Assembly: GCA_022495005.1 (NCBI GenBank)
Contig: JAGYXB010000460.1
Span: forward strand, 558,001 to 622,000
DNA: 64,000 bases
Reading direction: 5' to 3'
DNA from: Rhyacophila brunnea
Taxonomy: Eukaryota; Arthropoda; Insecta; Trichoptera; Rhyacophilidae
A program made the translations under genes and the position numbers. Shown here in pieces: positions 22,681 to 34,363 of this stretch (positions are counted from its first letter, which is position 1; the number at the start of each line of letters is the position of its first letter). The notes below the pieces were generated by a model, which made no database searches, was not told the DNA's origin, and saw only the letters and a list, made by a program, of their open reading frames with translations.

Positions 22681-24614
22681 TTTCTCATAAGTTTTTTCAA
22701 AATTATGTTTGTTTTATAATAAAGACTACACGAAAATAATTATTACAGGAAAAGTGATAAAATCATGGGTATACCTAATTTTCTCTACCTACTTATTTTC
22801 ACTATTATGTTTTAATATTATAATTGTTTTATTTTTACGCTTAACTGAGTATAATAATTATAACTATATAACTTGCATTAAAGCATCTTAGCAACTTAGC
22901 AATGTTTGAACTGTAAATTGTAAAATATTAGTTATACTTTCAAGGGTATATGTGGCACAACTCTATTATATTTATTTTAAATTAAATAACTTTGTAAGAA
23001 AATTTTGATTATATTATTAATAGATAGACATATTAGTCATTCGCTTGACCCATTAGGCCCTTGTATTACATACGTTGATAATAATAAACAAAGTGCTTTT
23101 TTCGCTAGTCTCGCAATAGAGCAACAAAAATTGGAAAACAAGCAAAAACTTTTGTTTCAAATTCATAAAACAAATTACCTACGCCATTTTCGTTTTATTC
23201 TTTTCTCAATTTTATTTTTTTGATAACGGACCAAATCGCTCATGATAAATTTTTTAGAAAGATAATGAACGAAATACTAATTAAAGTTGCATTTTTTTAT
23301 TATTTATTTTACAATTTATAAGAAAAATAATTGAATATTATAATATATTTAAAAATTATTATATCATCAGCCAATTCATAGCTGTATGACGTCCTCTCTA
23401 AGTCCCTTCCAATCCTTTTGACCCTTTGGAATTATGTGTATAGAGAATCTTAAAACTACCTTTAATACTTACCTATAATAAAAAATATTTTAAATTTTAA
23501 AACTAAAAAAAGGATACAAATTCTCGTTAATCACTTCCGTTTCCAGGAAGCATTTTTAATCCTCTCAGTCTGATTCAATCGCCTTTTTCTATAGCTATGT
23601 CTATTTCTACACCAATCTCTTTTTAGGTTTCCCTACACCCGTTTTCTCTATCGGTTACTCATGTTATATATCTTGGGTGTGTATGTGTTTTTTACCATTA
23701 AGCCATGGCCAGTCTCACTGCCGTCATAAAGAGGAGCTGAGGCTGACAGAGCTCTAGTTTAGTAGCCCGGGCTTAAGAGGGGCCTAGCTTGGCAATCCGG
23801 CCAGCTAAGTGTTATGAACAGACGACAAAAGCGACTTTCTCTTGTATCACTATTTAAACTGATCTATGTTATTCTAAGTCATGTAGAGTAACTGCGTTAA
23901 GTATAATACACACTATGTACTATTTGATTTGTATTATATTGTAATCCTTAAGATTCTGCGGAATATCAGTTGCCGAACATTGCCCTTAGCAATAATAATT
24001 GGTCTGGGAGCCCGTGTTAGGATGTAGTGGCCATAAGCAGTCCAGTGGGGTTACCTCATTTTGTATAATATGGGACGATAGAGGAATCACTGTATAAAGA
24101 GTACATTTTTTGTTTGATCCTTTTTGCCTCATGCTTGACATGCAGCTCCAAAGAAGCTACTTAATTTCTTCCTTACAAAAATGGTTGAATGAACTTCGCC
24201 CTATCTATTTATATGCTCCAATTCCCTGATATATTGTAGGTCAGTGTGGAGTCTTTTCTGAAGTATCTCTGTAAACTATAGTAGCATTTCTTTCGTCAGC
24301 AGAATTCTTCTCAGTGTCCATCTAGAGATACATTTTGGGTTTAGTTAGAGACAAGTTATGAGTTCCGTTTTAAAAATTGAGAGAGTATTTCGTATACTAC
24401 GAGTATCATTTTCGTTTTCATTTTAATTTTTTGTTTTTACTTTAGATTGTAACATATTTTTTTGATGTCATCTACATACAAACCTTAAAAAAATATTTTT
24501 TAAGCGATACCTTAGTTCTATAGGAAACAACTCAAAATACCTTGTTCTAAATTCTCATTTCATTTATTTTTGAAGTAAATGTGTTTATTACACCGTTTAT
24601 ATTAGGTCGTATTC
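22681..24614. other. non-coding; balanced patch 23640-24110
   Basis: The patch includes CCCGGGCTTAAGAGGGGCC near 23767 and GGTCTGGGAGCCCGTG near 24001, more balanced than its surroundings. No frame or known element end was recognised; possibly an old retroelement tail. Confidence 0.35.
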
Positions 24615-25045
24615 TTATTTGTCCGGTGGTTGTCTGTCCAGTACAAATCTTGCAATCGATTTTTAACTAACTTCCCGACAAGCTAGACATTTGAAACCTT
24701 TAGAATATACCAGAACACGATGCCAATGCATTTTTAATACGTTTAGCCATTTTTAAGTAGAATTAAATTCATTTTCAGTTAACTCTGTTTTGTATGAAAA
24801 GTTATTTCGGAAGAAATCCGTAATCAAATTTACTATTATTGGTTGCTAGGGTCCTAACAACTAAATTATTAATATATACGTGCGTTACTATGGAAATCAA
24901 TATCAGTGTCAAAATGACATGTCAGTATTATTTCTATCAAATACATTTTTTTTGCTCGTTTAAGCTAGTCAAGTCAAGTTTATATGATTCAACAGAAAAT
25001 TTAAAAACGTTGTAAGTATATAAAAGTTCTTTTTATCTTGCAATT
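24615..25045 (+). repeat. dispersed ~430-bp repeat C (copy 1)
   Basis: Words in order: TGTCCAGTACAAATCTTG, CTTCCCGACAAGCTAGACAT, TTGAAAC, AGAACACGATGCCAATGC, TTCATTTTCAGTTAA, GTTGCTAGGGTCCTA, TTACTATGGAAATCAATATC, AAGTTTATATGATTCAACAG. The same order recurs at 33005-33440 in the same direction. It is non-coding and its class is unknown. Confidence 0.82.
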
Positions 25046-25484
25046 ATTTTTTTATTTAGCTCAAATGAACTTAGCAATGCAAATGAAATTTTACATTTAA
25101 TTAGCCTAATAATTAGCCTAAATATTCCCGTTTATAATTAAATTACAGATTAATCCTAAAAAGGGTAATGTGATTTAATGACCCGTTGAAGAAATTTTTG
25201 ATTATTGTTTTTATTGAATTATAAAGAAAAGATCGTTCTTCGCCGAATGGCCTTGAAATTTTAAGTTGTTTCCCTATATTGAATCGATATGTAGATAAGT
25301 TATTGTGTTTATAATTTAACGAATTGTTTATTACCTACATTTCAACATCACTTGTTTATAATTTATACTTAAACTTGGACTTCTCATTTAATCGCTCAGT
25401 ATTTCTCAAATTATCAACCTGTTAACAAATCTAATCCACGTGAAAAAATATAAATAACCTTACAAATTATATAGGCACGATGTA
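25046..25484. other. AT-rich, nothing recognised
   Basis: No repeat or frame of note. Confidence 0.4.
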
Positions 25485-25503
25485 TCTATAGTCTAAGATA
25501 GGC
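25485..25503. repeat. 18-19 bp insertion between direct repeats (copy 2)
   Basis: GATGTATCTATAGTCTAAG stands between two copies of ATAGGCAC. Core and layout are the same as at 2710, but the flanking repeat differs, so the two are independent events. Confidence 0.75.
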
Positions 25504-25511
25504 ACCTATTT

Positions 25512-27533
25512 GTAACTTAAAGCTCTCAAATATTCGCGAAACGATCCATAATACGCGCCTATTATATATGAATATAAAATTCATTATGTCTATGATGTTT
25601 CAAACAATATTTGTTGTATTATAGTAAATCTAACAAACTTTTAATCGTCATTAATATCTTTTGATTGTAGTGATGCCTCTTTCGAGTGCGAGCGTAAAGT
25701 TTTTTTTTCAATTAAAAATACATTTTGCTACTTTGGCAGGTTTTTTTGATTGCGTAATAATACCATCATTTTTTTTAGGGAGAAGATATTATAGCAATTA
25801 ACAATATCTTAGCGATTTTCTTTAAAAATGAATTAAATAATAAACTATCGAGCTACCTAGTAGGTAAATAACAGTTATATACTGATAATATTACGATAAC
25901 GAGACTACAAAAACCATACAATTAGGTTGGTACCTACTGTTTTTTATTTTTTTAATATTTTGATGAAAAACCTAATAACCGAAAAAATATAACTCATATT
26001 CACAAAAATACATATCGTCACCTTCCATAAAAACCTCGTAAGTGTATTTATTTTGAGAAGAATGTTGAGGGAAAGGAAAAACGTAATACAAAGAATATTT
26101 TAAATACCTCTCTAATCGATGAATCTGCTAACATTGATAGTGAAATACGAGGTTTTAATTCCATGTTCAAACCACGAGACTTACGAGTTTTTAAAATTTG
26201 AGATTTTTATATGATTTAAAATGTTTAAACAAACTTCATTTCTCCATAATATCGGTCTTACGATGTCTTAATAGTAAGGTGACGATATATATTTCAAAAT
26301 GGTATTATTTTGTTTTATTCATTTGATGTTTTCTTTGCTAAAAATGACTCGACACCGTACAATTTTCGCATTTCACTGATCGTTTCACTTAAGAGCATAC
26401 ATAAGTGAAACGGCAAATAATTTTCAACAATAGGTGGGACGAAATTTCGCACTCGTCGCCAATCGGAGATCGGTAGTCGAGGTGTGAGCACGTCAATTTG
26501 TTTTGTGATGGCGTCGGAGGAATATAGTTTTATATCGTGTAAAGATGACTAAAAACGTTACGCATGTACTCGAAAAAGAAAACATGTCAATGAATATATT
26601 ACTAATATAACAATAAACATAATATTAAATGGACGCATGTTGAATTATTATGACAAATTATGTTTTGTTCTGCATGTTTCGTTTGTACAATCTACGCGTC
26701 GCGTATTCACGATCTTTTTAGACCATGCCTCAGCTGATGTTATAAAAATACCAAATGTTATAAAAATATTTTTTAAAACAAAGAAAAAGGCCTCGTTTGA
26801 CGATAGCAGTATTATTAAAATTGAAGTAAACGGAATTATTAAGAGCGATATTATCTTAATGTAGGTAGGTAGATTCGTTGTGTTTCACTGACAAAGGAAA
26901 CTTTTGCTCCGGTTTAAAATCGTGAATTCCCCGGCGAGGAGTGCCAGGCAGCGGCTCCGGGCTCATTCATCAGAACATCTCCGGGCACATAGACTACATC
27001 CGAGAATAACTCTACAAAATAAAGTACAAACTGTTCGGCAATTTACTTGTCGCAGAAACGGGGAATACCAATCTATTCCGCTCGTAAATCCAAGACAGAA
27101 GGTTTAAACTTTTGTTAATCTAAAATTGAGGTAACTCTCTAAAGACACTCACTCTACCCACTCGCTTTCCTCCTAATCAGCAATCAATCTTATGAAAGTC
27201 AGTAGTAAAAATGTCGCAATTACACTGTTTCGAAATGATTCTTACCTGTTGAAAATGGCGGCTGTTTTATCAGTATAAATTGTTCAAAGATACCAAATAA
27301 TTAAAAATAAATTTATAATATGCTGTTAAAATCAATGAACACAAATTTATAATAACATTTAACGTGATATTAAATGAAAATGATTTTTTTTACTCTTAAC
27401 GCCATCTTTTGAAGAGTTTTTTTTTCTATCTTTTATTTTACATATTATTATAAACTCGAGATGATTGACGTATTTGTTAAACGCTTCAATGTGTAAATAC
27501 TACTAGTTAATGTCGTGGTAATTAGATAGAATG
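25512..27533. other. non-coding; balanced patches at 26440-26545 and 26930-27000
   Basis: Near 26509 a short frame MASEEYSFISCKDD follows a balanced stretch and contains a possible donor (GTAAAG); this could be a first exon but is very weak. The patch near 26930 has a repeated CTCCGGGC word. Neither could be assigned. Confidence 0.3.
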
Positions 27534-27541
27534 CACTAGCG

Positions 27542-28209
27542 CAGGGGGGGGCAAACTGCGACCCGCGGGCCGCATGTGGCCCGCCGAGTATTTTTTTGCG
27601 GCCCGCCACCATTAATTGTACTTCTAATTACGAATAACTGTTTTATATATTTTTTTTAAATATTGACAATAGATGAAAATTTGTTTAGCAATAGTACGCA
27701 ATCCATTTTCAATATAATATAATATATTGATAGTGTACCGACAGAACTACAACTTGAGATTATTGATCTGCAGTGTGACACTGATTTAAGAGAATTGCAT
27801 CGTCGTGAAGAAATCTCCAAATTTTACAATGCCCTTAATTCAGACAAATGCGACCAACTTAAAGATTATGCAAGAAAAATGTTCATTATTTTTGGATCAA
27901 CCTATATATGTGAACAAACATTTTCGATCATGAACCTCAATAAAATTCTTTACGATCAAATATCTCCGATGCTCATTTACAAGCAGTTTTGAGAATATCA
28001 ACTACAAAATTAACACCTGAATTAAAAAAAAATGTTAAAAAATGTACAACAGTTTCATTCGTATCATTATTTTTTTTGTAATGTTTATTTTTCGTGATAA
28101 TAAATAGTGTAGGTACTCGTATATCTAAAAATGGTATTTTACTTGCGGCCCGCCGCTCATTTTGAATTCTTGAATTAGGCCCTCCATCCAAAAAGTTTGC
28201 CCCCCCCTG
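27542..28209 (+). mobile_element. hAT element with perfect 8-bp target duplication
   Basis: The left end CAGGGGGGGGCAAACTGCGA and inverted right end AAGTTTGCCCCCCCCTG are flanked by identical CACTAGCG (27534-27541, 28210-28217). Subterminal GCGGCCCGCC words occur at both ends. Of 668 bp, about half is the tail of a transposase. The perfect duplication suggests a fairly recent insertion of an already deleted copy. Confidence 0.93.
27724..28075 (+). pseudogene. hAT transposase C-terminus, GTF2IRD2-like lineage
   Basis: The plus strand reads DSVPTELQLEIIDLQCDTDL, then EISKFYNALNSDKCDQLKDY, KMFIIFGSTYICEQTFSIMN and NKI. After a frameshift near 27970 it continues SDAHLQAVLRISTTKLTPEL. The order (P.ELQLE.IDLQCD, then A..(M/L)..(L/I)FGSTY.CE..FS.MN, then S(D)..L...L) is that of the C-terminal half, including the dimerisation domain, of the hAT lineage that gave rise to vertebrate GTF2IRD2-type and ZBED-type proteins. 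The zinc finger and first part of the catalytic domain are missing. Not functional. Confidence 0.82.
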
Positions 28210-28222
28210 CACTAGCGGATGC

Positions 28223-28290
28223 AGTTTCAAATTACACCGAGCATCGTATTTTTTAAAAAGATTTTTTCTAGTATATATTATTACCATTAT
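28223..28290 (+). mobile_element. SINE-2 fragment
   Basis: CGAGCATCGTATTTTTTAAA and TTTTTTCTAGTATA match the junction of tRNA head and body of SINE-2 at 46921. Head and 3' part are missing. Confidence 0.5.
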
Positions 28291-28303
28291 ATTACATCGG
28301 TAA

Positions 28304-28686
28304 TGGCTCGATGACAATGAGCTACTTTACAATCTGCTAGTCGGCAAATTTACAATCTGCTTGTGAACTTGCCCAGTGTCATCATCGAACTAGCTAACAA
28401 GCAGATTGTAAACAATCTACCTAGAAAAGTTAAAAACCGGGCTATTTTACACGCTACACGCTGGCGTGTGGCCCGATATGCGTCTGCGCAGTAGAGCGAT
28501 AGTGGCGATCTCCCGGTAAAAAAACGAACTACTCAATACGTCCTGTCAAAATAGTACCAAATATGACGGTTTAAACTCGCTAGCTTGTTGGCTTCTGAGC
28601 GAGTGGAAAGTTTTTTGTGTCATCACAATCGCACTAGCAAACTCGCCAACAAGCAGCTTTTAAAGTAGCTCAATTTCATAGAATCA
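28304..28686 (+). mobile_element. PIF/Harbinger-type MITE H (copy 1)
   Basis: A TAA lies at each border (28301-28303, 28687-28689). The ends are diverged forms of AGCGTCAATTACATTGAGCT. Shared interior words include CATCATCGAAC.AGCTAACAA, CACGCTGGCGTGTGG, TGCGTCTGCGCAGTAG and GCTAGCTTGTTGGCTTCT. This is the oldest-looking of three copies (others at 39477 and, inverted, 58991). No coding capacity. Confidence 0.82.
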
Positions 28687-28689
28687 TAA

Positions 28690-29020
28690 GACGTGTGAAA
28701 CGATGTATTTTTGCAATCGTTATTAATTGAACAAAGCTGAGTAAGTTTGATGTTTGTTTGAAATCCGCGTCATTTTAACGCCGCCATATATGGCGATTGC
28801 GTATAACATAAGCGCTTCTAAATTCGTATACCTACCTGAGAAGATCAATTAACCATCGCCTTATTAACTTCATTCAAAATATAACCTCCTCACGGTTTTT
28901 TGCCAAAAGAGCATGTTGTAATCTCAAGTATGATCTTGTGTATAATTAATGATGTAAATTTGTATCATAATAAATGTATTTGGTCAGACTAGAATGTACG
29001 TCATGCTTCAACCATGTTAC
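28690..29020. other. non-coding spacer
   Basis: Nothing recognised between the MITE and the Helentron-like element. Confidence 0.4.
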
Positions 29021-31720
29021 CTAATATATAAAAATTAAAATTTGTTTGTTTGTTTGTGTGTTTGTTTGTTCGTATTTAATGCGCAGCCATACCGTTCATC
29101 CGATTGCGATAAAACTTTGTAAACTTATTGCTTGCACTTGCGGGAAGAGTATAGGTTATACTAATATATAAAAATGAATGTCTGTCTGTCTGTATGTCTG
29201 TCTGTCTGTGTGTCTGTCTCGTATGCGTTCCTATATCATTCATCCGATTGCGATGAAATTTTGGTAAGTGGTTGTATGCACACCCATGAAGGTTTCTGAA
29301 TTAGAAAAATCATCATCTTCTGCTTCTTCTTCATTCTATTTTCTTTTATTCGTATGGTCCCTATATCATTCATCCGATTGCGATGAAACTTTCGTCAGTG
29401 GTTGTGCCAACACTCGCGAAGGTTTCTGAATTTGTACAACCATCTTCTTCTTCTTCTTCATTATATCTTCTTTTATTCGTATGGTTCCTACATCATTCAT
29501 CCGATTGCGAAGAAACCTTCATCAGTTGCTGTGGTAACACCCGTAAAGGATTCTGTAATAGTACAACCATCTTCTTCTTCTTCTTCTTCTTCATTATTTC
29601 TTCTTTTCTTCGTATGGTCCCTATATCATTCATCCGATTGCGATGAAACTTTCGTCAGTGGTTTTACCAACACCCGCGAAGGTTTCTGATTTTATACAAC
29701 CATCTTCTTCTTTTTCTTCATTATATCTTCTTTTATTCGTATGGTCCCAATATCATTCATCCGATTGCGATGAAACTTTCGTCAGTGGTTGTGCCAACAC
29801 CCGCGAAGGTTTCTGAATTTGTACAACCATCTTCTTCTTTTTCTTCATTATATCTTCTTTTATTCGTATGGTTCCTATATCATCCATCCAATTGCGATGA
29901 AACCTTCATCAGTTGTTGTGGTAACACCCGTAAAGGTTTCTTAATTAGTACAACCATCTACTTCTTCTTCTTCTTCTTCATTATATCTTCTTTTATTCGT
30001 ATGGTTCCTATATCATTCATCCGATTGCTATGAAACCTTCATAAGTTATTGTGGTAACACCCGTAAAGGTTTCTGAATTAGTACAACCATCTTCTTCTTC
30101 TTCTTCATTATATCTTCTTTTATTCGTATGGTCCCTATATCATTCATCCGATTGCGATGAAACTTTCGTCAGTGGTTGTGCCAATACCCGCGAAGGTTTC
30201 TGAATTTGTACAACCATCTTCTTCTTCATTATATCTTCTTTTATTCGTATGGTTCCTATATCATCCATCCGATTCCGATGAAACCTTCATTAGTTGTTGT
30301 GGTAACACCCGTAAAGATTTCTGAATTAGTACAACTATCTTCTTCTTCTTCTCCTTCTTCATTATATCTTCTTTTATTCGTATGGTCCCTATATCATTCA
30401 TCCGATTGCTATGAAACTTTCGTCAGTGGTTTTGCCAACACCTGCGAAGGTTTCCGAATTTGTACAACCATCTTCTTCTCCTTCTTCATTATATCTTCTT
30501 TTATTCGTATGGTTCCTATATCATCCATCCGATTGCGATGTAACCTTCATCAGTTGTTGTGGTAACACCCGTAAAGGTTTCTGAATTAGTACAACTATCT
30601 ACTTCTTCTTCTTCTTCTTCATTATATCTTCTTTTATTCGTATGGTCCCTATACCGTTCATCCGATTGCGAGGAAACTTTCGTCAGTGGTTTTACCAACA
30701 CCCGCGAAGGTTTCTGAATTTATACAAACATGTCCTCGTCTTCTTCATTATATCTTCTTTTATTCGTATGGTTCCTATACGATTCATCCGATTGCGATGA
30801 AACCTTCGTCAGTTGTTGTGGTAACACCCGCAAAGGTTTCTGAATTAGTACAACCATCTTCTTCTTCTATTCTATATTCTTCTATTTGTATGAGTTCCTA
30901 TTCCATTCATCCGATTGCAATAAAACTTTCGTCAGTAATTGTGCCAACACCCGCGAAGGTTTCTGAATTAGTACAACCATCTTCTTCTTCTATTCGTATG
31001 CGTTCCTATACCATTCATCCGATTGCAATGAAATTTTGATCAAGCGTTGTGCTCACGCCCGCAAATGTTTATGAATTGATAAAACTATTTTCTTCTTCTT
31101 TTTCTTCTATTCTATCTTCTTCTATTCGTGTGCGTTCTTATACTATTCATCCGATTGCGATGACATTTTGGCCAGTTGTTGTGCGCACGCCCGCAAAGGT
31201 TTTTGAATTAGTACAACCATCTTCTTCTTCTTCTATTCGTATGCGTTCCTATACCATTCATCCGATTGCAATGGAATTTTGATCAAGTATTGTGCTCACG
31301 CCCGCCAAGGTTTCTGAATTGAGGCAACCATTTCTTCTTCTTTTTCATCTATTCTATCTTCTTCTATTCATATGCGTTCTTATACCATTCATCTGATTGC
31401 GATGAAATTTTTGTAAGTTGTTGTGCGCACACCTGCAAAGGTTTCTAAATTAGTATTAAGTTTATAAAATACAAAGTTTGTTCCATCCAATTTTGGTTTG
31501 TTACTGCATATTAATAACATTAATAACGTTTGCATATTTTGGATTCAATTTTAATTTAGTGTTCTTTTGTTTGACCTTTACTCCTATTAGAATTATTTTC
31601 ATATTGATATATTGTATTACACAGATATTTTAAAAATAATTACCTCTTATTATTTTTTAAATATCTAAGATAAATATAACCACGAAGCGACCCTGTGCGA
31701 AGCCGGGTACTTCAGCTAGT
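29021..31720 (+). mobile_element. Helentron/Helitron-like element, doubled 5' end, expanded internal repeat
   Basis: CTAATATATAAAAAT followed by a simple-repeat run begins twice, at 29021 (GTTT run) and 29161 (GTCT run). Each is followed by TTCATCCGATTGCGAT and AAA(C/T)TTT. The far end, CGACCCTGTGCGAAGCCGGG then TACTTCAGCTAGT (31689-31720), fits the 3' terminus of Helentron-type rolling-circle elements: a short hairpin (ACCC...GGGT) about 10 bases before CTAG. No replicase or helicase is encoded, so it is non-autonomous. Known Helentron relatives such as DINE-1 carry short internal tandem repeats; here they fill most of the element. Confidence 0.75.
29221..31451 (+). repeat. minisatellite, ~127-bp unit, ~18 copies, alternating subtypes
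   Basis: CATCCGATTGCGATGAAA recurs at 29241, 29371, 29498, 29631, 29758, 29885, 30018, 30145, 30266, 30399, 30526, 30659, 30785, 30908, 31016, 31148, 31259 and 31390. Spacing is mostly 127 or 133 bp (range 108-133), the 6-bp steps coming from a CTT run of varying length. Type A units read GTCAGTGGTTGTGCCAACAC, type B ATCAGTTGTTGTGGTAACAC. The order after the first unit is ABAABBABABABA, then four C-type units (GTTGTGC.CACGCCCGCAAA) at 31016-31390. Since 127 is not a multiple of 3, the Ser-rich frames across it are artefacts. Confidence 0.93.
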
Positions 31721-31724
31721 ATTA

Positions 31725-33004
31725 TTAAAATTTATACTTCAGGTTATATTCTCTCAGAAACATTTATATACACAAACATGTTTTCATATTTGGGTGAGCT
31801 ATAAACATCTCAAGATATTTTAGTGGTAATCGAGAATTCTTCTTAATTTTTTAAGGATACTTCGTCTTTGACCATCGAAGAGGATCAAAGAAGACAATGG
31901 CAAACAATGTTTTATATCTTAATTATCACGTATTCTGCGTTGACATTTAGGATCATTTATAATACCCGAGCGAACTAGAGATGCTGTAAAATTATATATT
32001 ACTAAATGTTTTCTATAAAAACTGTCTCATCTTAGAATTCTGGCGATCATAAAAACTATCCCCACGTCATATTTTGAGACCTCTTGCGCTTTTCTAAACC
32101 CGTGCCCTTGATTTTTCTGCTATGATTTTACACTTTTATAATATGTCTAATGATCCAAACTCTGTTTTCTGGAGATCTCTTCTGTATAATAAGTTGTAGG
32201 AATTAGTATTTGTAACCACGTATCAAGTGTCTAAAATACTCATGTATTCTTCGCTTTATCGTATACAATAAATACATAGCTAGGTATTAATGATTTTTCA
32301 TTATAATATGTTATCAGTTTGCGTGGAACTACCGTTTTTTCTTTAATATTAAAGAATAATTAATCTAATAATTTACATAATAACTATTGAAACTGGACTA
32401 TATTAAAAGCTTTGATAATAATGTTCGACTACTTTGGTTTATTTCTGCAAAACTTTATAACGCATAATATACTTACTATAATAGCTTCCAAAGCTTAAAA
32501 TTTATAAGCTGTAACTTATAAGACAGCGCTCTGTCAAGAAAGTGACAGAGCCTAGAAGCGCATAAAGTAGCTTTTGTTGTAATATAATATTATGCTATAT
32601 AACTTCATATAAGAGACTCATTAAATAGTATAAGTTTTAAATGAATCTTTTAGAGCAGGTTATTAAGAAACACTAAACAATGTAAGAAACAATGTAGTAA
32701 GGATAATAATACTATGTAGGCATTCAATGGAAGCAAATGACCGTGGAAATTGGAGCCTCATAGAGCCAATACCTGTTCTGGTTTATAGAGCCAAGGATGA
32801 ATGAAAATATTAAAGAACTTATGTATATAAAAAATAATTCAAAATACATATGTAGTATCAAATCCATATACTATAGAATACATTATTATTTGTATTATTC
32901 AATATTGAATATTATGTACACAAAAATTGAAAAAATATTATAAGCATATTTAATAAAAAAAATACGTACCTACTTAAGTATTTTACCACCTTTTTATTAG
33001 CTCG
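31725..33004. other. AT-rich; short hairpin at 32528-32551
   Basis: GCTCTGTCA, AGAAAG, TGACAGAGC is a perfect 9-bp stem. Otherwise no repeat or coding signal. Confidence 0.45.
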
Positions 33005-33440
33005 TTTTCTTGTTTGTCCAAGATTTGTATTGGACGATTAAAGATTTTTAGCTTCCCGACTAGCTAGACATTTGAAACTTTTAGAATATAGCAGAACACG
33101 ACGACAATGCATTCTTTTAATACTTTTAGCCATCTTTAAGCAGAATTGAATTCATTTTCAGTTAATTCTGTTTTGTATGTTTCGGAAAAAGATCGTTAAA
33201 AATAAAACATTTGGTTGCTAAGGGGGTCCTAGCAACTAAATTTTTAATATATACGTGAGTTACTATGGAAATCAATATGAAATATCAAAATGACATTTCA
33301 GTATTCCATATTTATTCAGTATTTCTATCAAGTACAAAAAAAAGTATTTATTAATACATAGAATTGTCAAGTTTATATGATTCAACAGAAAAATTTAAAA
33401 CGTGGTATATTAAAAAGTTCCTTTTATCTTGTAATTATTT
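33005..33440 (+). repeat. dispersed ~430-bp repeat C (copy 2)
   Basis: Same order of words as at 24615: CTTCCCGACTAGCTAGACAT, AGAACACGACGACAATGC, TTCATTTTCAGTTAA, GGGTCCTAGCAACTAAATTT, TTACTATGGAAATCAATATG, AAGTTTATATGATTCAACAG. Small indels separate the copies. Confidence 0.82.
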
Positions 33441-34211
33441 ATTATTAAGGAACTAATATTCTTAAACCCATTAGAATTTAAATTCAAATTCTATCAAGTA
33501 CCTTTGGTCGATAGTATTAATATGATTGAAATTATTGATAACATTTTTAATCGTGCATAGGTATAATATTAAGTAAGTATTTATAATTATAATTACTTTA
33601 TGATTATGCTCAGCGTAGGTCAAAATGGAGCTTTTATTGCATTTTCAAAGCATGATCCTGGACATTCCTTAAACGTTGTAGATAATCTATTTATATAATT
33701 TTGAAGCCTTATTATCCTTTATATTTATTTTTTAACATTGTATGACTGCATAAAGTATTTTTATTACATAAAATAGTATTCTTTTAAACCTCTCGCTCTA
33801 ATGTTTTAGAATATAGTCATATTTCAGTATATGCATGTGCAATGGTGTTAAGATTTTTTACATTTCTTAATTTTTAAACGCATTTATAAAATCATTAGTA
33901 TAATTTATGTCGACATTATTATAGTGAAATATTTACAATAAAAAATTATATTGATAATCTCTGTGATCCCAAATTCTACAAGAATTATTCATTTTATTAT
34001 TCAAAAAATGGGCAAGATTAACACATTTGATGATAATTCTAAAGATACTAATTATAAGTTATGTTTTTGACCATTCAAGTGTGATTAACATTATACGAAT
34101 AATGATTGCTTTATAATAATTATTGACCTAAGAATAAGGTAGTGTTTTTTGTAATACGCCATTTCTTTTGGCATTCCCCAGTAGTAAGCTACAACATACG
34201 GCCGTAGCCAT
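33441..34211. other. AT-rich, nothing recognised
   Basis: No repeat or frame of note. Confidence 0.4.
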
Positions 34212-34363
34212 AAATTGACAAACTATAATTGAAGTAGGGAGTAAAATGATGTTAACGTGCGTGTTTGAACATGTACCTAACCGATTTTTTTTTAAACGGT
34301 ACATGTTCAAACACGCGCGTTAACATCATTTTACTCCCTACTTCAATTATAATTTGTCAATTT
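34212..34363. repeat. long near-perfect inverted repeat, 66-bp arms
   Basis: The left arm (34212-34277, AAATTGACAAACTATAATTG...) and right arm (34298-34363, ending ATAATTTGTCAATTT) are nearly identical inverses separated by 20 bases with a T run. This is a recent inverted duplication or a fold-back element. A transcript would form a long double-stranded hairpin able to feed small-RNA production. Confidence 0.92.

Noticed and set aside
26509..26553. First exon MASEEYSFIS...
   Set aside because: Fifteen codons with a possible donor are not enough evidence; mentioned only in the gap entry.
29383..31282. Series of Ser/Leu/Phe-rich reading frames (up to 129 codons)
   Set aside because: They run across a 127/133-bp tandem repeat that shifts frame each unit; the CTT run gives the Ser or Leu stretches.
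29221..31451. CRISPR-like regular array
   Set aside because: Units are ~127 bp and homologous throughout, with no unique spacers; the setting is eukaryotic.
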